Assembly: GCA_030698405.1 (NCBI GenBank)
Contig: JAUYMU010000063.1
Location: 1-36,232 of the forward strand
DNA: 36,232 nt
From: Bacteroidota bacterium
Lineage (GTDB): Bacteria; Bacteroidota; Bacteroidia; Bacteroidales; Prolixibacteraceae
Reading direction: 5' to 3'
The notes under the pieces are model-generated. The model had not been told where the DNA came from and did no database searches. It was given only the letters and a program-made list of their open reading frames with translations. This document shows positions 32,366 through 36,232 of the stretch, piece by piece. A program made the position numbers and the translations under genes. Position 1 is the first letter of the stretch. Each line of letters begins with the position of its first letter.

Positions 32366-33664
32366 ATGAGAAAGGGTTACACATTAGTGATCTTCGGATT
32401 GCTTCTTTTGCTCAGTTTTTCAGAAAGCTATGGGCAAACTACCATTGATGCCGAGTTTCGGCCGCGTTCAGAGTTCCGTCAGGGATTTAACCAGCCATTG
32501 GCTGATACCTTAAACCCGGCATTTGTGACTATGCAACGTACCCGTCTGAATTTCAATTACAAAAGTGGAATTGTCAGTGCGCGTTTGGTTTTGCAGGATT
32601 CACGAATTTTCGGAGAAACTGATACCAAACAACCGGCAACCGCAACTTCCGGAAGCCTGGGCATTTATGAAGCCTGGGCCGAACTTTTATTGTATTCTGG
32701 CACCACTTTTAAAATTGGCCGCCAAGGTGTTCAATTTGAAGATGGCCGCTTGTTCAGCCTTTCGCCCTGGAGCAACACGGGAAACGCCCATGATTTGGCG
32801 CAGTTAAGGTATTTTGCACCGGGTTTTGATGTTCAGCTTGGTTACGCGTACAACAACCAGAAAGCTTACAATGCCGATACATCTTATTATAGTATAAGCA
32901 AAATGTATAAGCAGTTGGCATTTCTGCATCTGACCAAAACAATTGCGAGCGGGCTTGATCTCAGTTTGCTGGGCGTGGATGAGGGTTATATGAAAAGCAA
33001 TACCGATCTGAGTTTATATTATCGTTATACCACCGGGGGTAATTTACAACTGAAGAATGAAAAATTGCCGATTGGGTTTTTGCTGACTAGCTATTTTCAG
33101 TTTGGGAAAAGCACGCCAACGGTTGATTTGGATGCTTATTTGTTGGCAATAAAAACCAATTACATTTTTACTGATAAAATTGGAGGATTGGCTGGTGTCG
33201 ATTATTATTCAGGGTCGGAAAGCACTTTGGCAACAACTAAAACCAACACATTCAACAAATTACCTTATGGCGTAAACCATACTTTTAATGGTTATATGGA
33301 ATACTGGGCAACGTTACCAAATGGCGGTTTGGTAAACTATTTTGGCGGTGTTAACCTGAAATTGAGTAAAAAACTAAGTTCAGATATTACTTACTACGGA
33401 TTCAGCCTGGCAGAAAGCATGAAGGTTGGAACAACGCAGGTTCAGAAAAACCTAGGATCGGAGTTGGATATTGCCCTGAACTACAAATTTTCGGGTGAAA
33501 CGGCTATTCAGTTTGCGTGGTGCGGCTATTTTGTAACCGATGGAACAAAGATGCTGAAATACAAATCGACTGCGGTTGATACAAAATTTCCACAATACGC
33601 TTATTTGATGCTCACTATCAGGCCTCAGTTTTATAAAATGCCGGAAGTTGCAGAAAGCAAATAA
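32366..33664 (+). CDS. Outer-membrane beta-barrel porin (alginate_exp-like)
   Basis: A 432-residue outer-membrane barrel. A signal peptide (MRKGYTLVIFGLLLLLSFSESYG) precedes DAEFRPRSEFRQGF, an opening of the alginate-export porin family, then repeating amphipathic strands (VTMQRTRLNFNYKSGIVSAR, TTFKIGRQGVQFEDGRLF) and a C-terminal strand with aromatic residues (YAYLMLTIRPQFYKM). Its position between the ModE-like regulator and modA (24 bases to modA) suggests that it carries molybdate or a related oxyanion, or a molybdenum chelate, across the outer membrane. No such role is proven for this family. Confidence 0.8.
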   Translation: MRKGYTLVIFGLLLLLSFSESYGQTTIDAEFRPRSEFRQGFNQPLADTLNPAFVTMQRTRLNFNYKSGIVSARLVLQDSRIFGETDTKQPATATSGSLGIYEAWAELLLYSGTTFKIGRQGVQFEDGRLFSLSPWSNTGNAHDLAQLRYFAPGFDVQLGYAYNNQKAYNADTSYYSISKMYKQLAFLHLTKTIASGLDLSLLGVDEGYMKSNTDLSLYYRYTTGGNLQLKNEKLPIGFLLTSYFQFGKSTPTVDLDAYLLAIKTNYIFTDKIGGLAGVDYYSGSESTLATTKTNTFNKLPYGVNHTFNGYMEYWATLPNGGLVNYFGGVNLKLSKKLSSDITYYGFSLAESMKVGTTQVQKNLGSELDIALNYKFSGETAIQFAWCGYFVTDGTKMLKYKSTAVDTKFPQYAYLMLTIRPQFYKMPEVAESK

Positions 33665-33688
33665 TCTATTAATTTTAAAAATCAGAAT

Positions 33689-34432
33689 ATGAAACAAATA
33701 CTTACAATTATAGCCTTTTGGATTGCGATGTCGGCCCAGGCACAAACAGTAAAAATTGCTGCAGCAGCCGATTTGCGTTACGCAATGGATGGAATTGTTA
33801 AAGACTTCAAAAAGACCAATTCAGGAGCAACAATCGAAGTCATTTATGGTTCGTCGGGCAATGCCTTTACTCAGATTTCAAACGGTGCTCCTTTCGATCT
33901 GTATTTTTCTGCTGACATTATGTATCCTCAAAAATTAAAAGAAGCCGGATTGACGCTAACCTATCCTAAATTATATGCTATCGGGCGAATTGTTCTTTGG
34001 AGTGCAAGTTTGGATGTAAGCAAGGGCTTGTCTGCTATAGTGGATAAACCTAATATCAAAATAGCAACAGCCAATCCGGAACATGCACCTTATGGGCAGC
34101 GGTCGGTAGAAGCATTGAAGTTTTACAGGCTTTATGGAAAAGTTGAAAAACAGTTGATTTATGGCGAAAACATTTCTCAGGCTGCTCAATTTTGCCTATC
34201 TGGAAATGCGGAGGCAGGTTTGATCGCTTTATCGCTGGTTTTATCGCCATCCATGAGCAATCAGGGAAAATATTTTCTGATAGACGAAAATTCCCATCGA
34301 CCTCTTGAACAGGCCTATGTAATTCTAAATCATGCAAAGGAAAATAAGTTGGCATTTGCTTTTGCTGAATTTATATCAAGTCCTCCGGCAAGGCTTTTAT
34401 TTGAAAAATATGGATTTACTTTGCCCAAATGA
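33689..34432 (+). CDS. modA: Molybdate ABC transporter periplasmic binding protein
   Basis: A 247-residue protein with a cleavable signal peptide (MKQILTIIAFWIAMSAQA, likely cut after A18; no lipobox Cys). The mature N-terminus KIAAAADLRYAMDGIVKDFK contains the ModA AAASL-type oxyanion loop with AADLRYAM, and then YGSSGNAFTQISNGAPFDLYFSADI, the second ligand loop. NPEHAPYGQRSVEALKFY and NISQAAQFCLSGNAEAGLIAL follow as in ModA. It captures molybdate (or tungstate) in the periplasm and hands it to ModB. Its stop overlaps the double-TOBE gene by the 4-base ATGA. Confidence 0.93.
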   Translation: MKQILTIIAFWIAMSAQAQTVKIAAAADLRYAMDGIVKDFKKTNSGATIEVIYGSSGNAFTQISNGAPFDLYFSADIMYPQKLKEAGLTLTYPKLYAIGRIVLWSASLDVSKGLSAIVDKPNIKIATANPEHAPYGQRSVEALKFYRLYGKVEKQLIYGENISQAAQFCLSGNAEAGLIALSLVLSPSMSNQGKYFLIDENSHRPLEQAYVILNHAKENKLAFAFAEFISSPPARLLFEKYGFTLPK

Positions 34433-34833
34433 ATAAACTAGCAGGTAAAATATCGAAAATGCAACAATCAGGAGCCATTCTTCTGGTGGATGTCGATGTC
34501 GATGGACATGGCTTTTCGGCTATGCTCATCGAATCTGCAACTCAACTCGCTTGGCTTCGGGAAGGCAATACTATTGATCTGATATTTAAGGAAACCGAAG
34601 TATCGCTGGCCAAAAACCTTTCTGGAATGATCAGCATGCGAAACCGAATGAATTGCACTGTGAAGCATGTTGAACGTGGTGAGCTGTTAAGCAAAATCAG
34701 CCTGCAATTTCTGAAATACACGATTACTTCGGCCATCACCTCTCGCTCAGTCGATTCGCTTGACCTGAAAGTTGGCGATGAAGTGGAAGCGCTGGTAAAA
34801 GCAAACGAGGTTTCGCTGATGAAAAAACAATAA
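34429..34833 (+). CDS. Double-TOBE molybdate-binding protein (ModG-like)
   Basis: A 134-residue protein with two TOBE repeats: residues about 1-66 (NKLAGKISKMQQSGAILLVD, GNTIDLIFKETEVSLAKN) and about 67-134 (RNRMNCTVKHVERGELLSKI, LDLKVGDEVEALVKANEVSL). Both repeats end with the K-x-N/T-E-V pattern of Mop domains. ModG-type proteins bind several molybdate ions as a trimer and act as intracellular stores. Its start overlaps modA by four bases, and modB follows after 71 bases. This is the second Mop-type protein in the cluster. Confidence 0.85.
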   Translation: MNKLAGKISKMQQSGAILLVDVDVDGHGFSAMLIESATQLAWLREGNTIDLIFKETEVSLAKNLSGMISMRNRMNCTVKHVERGELLSKISLQFLKYTITSAITSRSVDSLDLKVGDEVEALVKANEVSLMKKQ

Positions 34834-34904
34834 TTTGAAAATGTGGCGATTTGAAAATTAGAAACTGAATCCCGCACATTCTCAAATCTTCAAATTGAAA
34901 CAAT

Positions 34905-35585
34905 ATGGACAATGAATTTTTACAAACGATACTCCTCACCCTGAAACTGGTTGTTTCGACTACCGTTATTTTGGTTGTCATTGGGTTGCCATTCGCTTAT
35001 TGGCTGGCATATACCAAAGTCAGGATAAAACCATTGATTGAGGCGCTGGTAAGTATGCCGATGGTTTTACCTCCTTCGGTAATCGGGTATTACATGTTGG
35101 TGATTTACAGTCCGCGTAACTGGTTTGGCGAGTGGTTGGGTCGTGTGTTCGATGTTCGTCTGGCCTTTTCCTTTGAAGGAGTACTGATTGCTTCGGTCAT
35201 TTTCAGTCTGCCATTTATGATTCAGCCGCTGCACAACGGGCTCCGCGCTTTGCCCGACAGTTTGCGCGAAGCATCCTACACGCTGGGAAAATCTAAGAGT
35301 ATTACTTTTTTCAGTGTTCTGCTTCCTAATATAAAACCATCCATTATTACTGCTGTGGCGCTCACATTTGCGCACAGCATCGGCGAATTCGGAATTGTGC
35401 TGATGGTGGGCGGCAACATGCCCGGTGAGACCCGCGTAGCTTCCATTGCCATTTACGACGAAGTACAAGCCCTCAATTTTGAGGCGGCCAACCAATATGC
35501 CCTGATTTTATTCCTGACTTCGCTAATTCTGCTTACTATTATATATAGCATCAATAAAAAATACGACTCATGGAAAATGATGTAA
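34905..35585 (+). CDS. modB: Molybdate ABC transporter permease
   Basis: A 226-residue inner-membrane permease with about five transmembrane helices (first: LVVSTTVILVVIGLPFAYWL). The ABC-coupling EAA loop is LPDSLREASYTLGKSKSITFF followed by LLPNIKPSIITA, as in ModB. PMVLPPSVIGYYML and SIGEFGIVLMVGGNMPGETR are typical ModB blocks. It overlaps modC by 16 bases. Together with ModA and ModC it imports molybdate. Confidence 0.94.
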   Translation: MDNEFLQTILLTLKLVVSTTVILVVIGLPFAYWLAYTKVRIKPLIEALVSMPMVLPPSVIGYYMLVIYSPRNWFGEWLGRVFDVRLAFSFEGVLIASVIFSLPFMIQPLHNGLRALPDSLREASYTLGKSKSITFFSVLLPNIKPSIITAVALTFAHSIGEFGIVLMVGGNMPGETRVASIAIYDEVQALNFEAANQYALILFLTSLILLTIIYSINKKYDSWKMM

Positions 35586-36232
35586 TCTTTATTGATGTTG
35601 AAAAGCGAATGCTTACTGCAAATGGTCCGATGAATCTGGTCATTCAGGCAACTATTCCGGCTGGCGAATTGGTTGCCTTGTTTGGTGAGTCGGGCGCAGG
35701 AAAAACAACACTGCTGCGAATTCTGGCCGGATTAATAGATCCTGATAAAGGAATAGTGAAATTTGGGAACTCTGTTTGGTTCGATTCGGCAAAACATATC
35801 AACATTGTGCCTCAGCAACGCAATATCAGCATAATGTTTCAGGATTATGCCTTGTTTCCGAACATGACGGTGGAACAAAACATTCAGTTTGCCCAGCCCG
35901 AAAAAAAACAGTCAGCGCTTAACGAATTGCTGGAAATGTTTGGTTTGTCTGAATTCCGAAAACGAAAAACCAATGGCTTATCCGGAGGACAAAAACAGCG
36001 GGTTGCATTGGCGCGCGCGCTCGCCCGAAAACCGCAACTCTTATTGCTTGATGAACCACTTTCGGCGCTTGATGCTGAAATGCGCGCCACACTTCAGGAT
36101 GAAATTGCACAAGCGCATAAATTGCTGGGAGTAACCACCATCATGGTCAGTCACGATTTAAATGAGGTATTTCGACTGGCCTCTCAGGTCCTTTGCATCG
36201 AAAACGGCACAATTACCCGGACCGGTAAACCT
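35570..36232 (+). CDS. modC: Molybdate ABC transporter ATPase, 3' part missing
   Basis: The first 221 codons of an ABC ATPase; the window ends before the stop. Walker A is GESGAGKTT at 39-47, the Q-loop is FQDYALFPNMTV, the signature is LSGGQKQR, Walker B is LLLLDEPLSALD and the switch His is in VSHDLNEV. It powers ModAB. The start ATG at 35570 lies inside the modB end, giving coupled translation. Full ModC proteins carry a C-terminal TOBE domain, which may or may not follow outside the window; the separate double-TOBE gene in this cluster makes that worth noting. Confidence 0.94.
   Translation, partial: MENDVIFIDVEKRMLTANGPMNLVIQATIPAGELVALFGESGAGKTTLLRILAGLIDPDKGIVKFGNSVWFDSAKHINIVPQQRNISIMFQDYALFPNMTVEQNIQFAQPEKKQSALNELLEMFGLSEFRKRKTNGLSGGQKQRVALARALARKPQLLLLDEPLSALDAEMRATLQDEIAQAHKLLGVTTIMVSHDLNEVFRLASQVLCIENGTITRTGKP

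Overview
This window is most likely from the chromosome of a nitrogen-fixing member of the Bacteroidota, probably an anaerobic member of class Bacteroidia. The evidence is several promoter-like TAnnTTTG boxes of the Bacteroidota type, mostly weak Shine-Dalgarno sites, a DUF4056 lipoprotein-like gene, a GHL10 glycoside hydrolase, an alginate_exp-type porin, and a compact nifHI1I2DKENB layout of the kind found in anaerobes. The order-level assignment is a guess from gene style, not a measurement.

Layout. 1-2416: the 5' part of tcdA (tRNA ct6A dehydratase, minus strand), an orphan NarL-type response regulator and a PlsC-like acyltransferase. 2419-6711: a 1279-residue type IIG restriction enzyme/N6-adenine methyltransferase, then the remnant of a RelE-like toxin. 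6894-8233: cysK and a small HemD-like protein. 8234-8761: a gene-free stretch with three strong hairpins. 8762-12813: GHL10 hydrolase, a glycosyltransferase, and a convergent DUF4056 gene. 13010-14569: nifA. 14800-19548: a small accessory island with a GNAT acetyltransferase, an MntA/HepT toxin-antitoxin pair, and an overlapping trio of C5-cytosine methyltransferase, DUF262 protein and HEPN protein. 19981-31506: nifH, nifI1, nifI2, nifD, nifK, nifE, nifN, nifB (fused to a NifX-like domain), a [2Fe-2S] ferredoxin, nifV and an unknown gene. 31743-36232: a molybdenum acquisition set: Mop with a Cys/His tail, a stand-alone ModE DNA-binding protein, an outer-membrane porin, modA, a double-TOBE protein, modB and modC (cut by the window end).

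How it fits together. The mod genes would bring in and sense molybdate, and NifV would make homocitrate. NifB, NifE and NifN would build FeMo-cofactor, NifH/NifD/NifK would reduce N2, NifI1/NifI2 would switch the enzyme off on ammonium, and NifA would control transcription. The accessory island sits between nifA and nifH.

The most unusual feature is repeat-driven remodelling of proteins. The restriction enzyme carries a complete-looking HUH/Y1 (RAYT-type) transposase domain in frame, directly before its NPPY motif. The same reading frame is also invaded at several sites by GCATGC/GGGAGC-core palindromes. A second, GC-rich palindrome family has entered the 3' end of nifE and the 5' ends of nifN and nifB, also in frame, adding peptides of about 15-30 residues and leaving long C/G homopolymers in nifN. 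The best candidate for a poorly described defence system is the methyltransferase-DUF262-HEPN trio.
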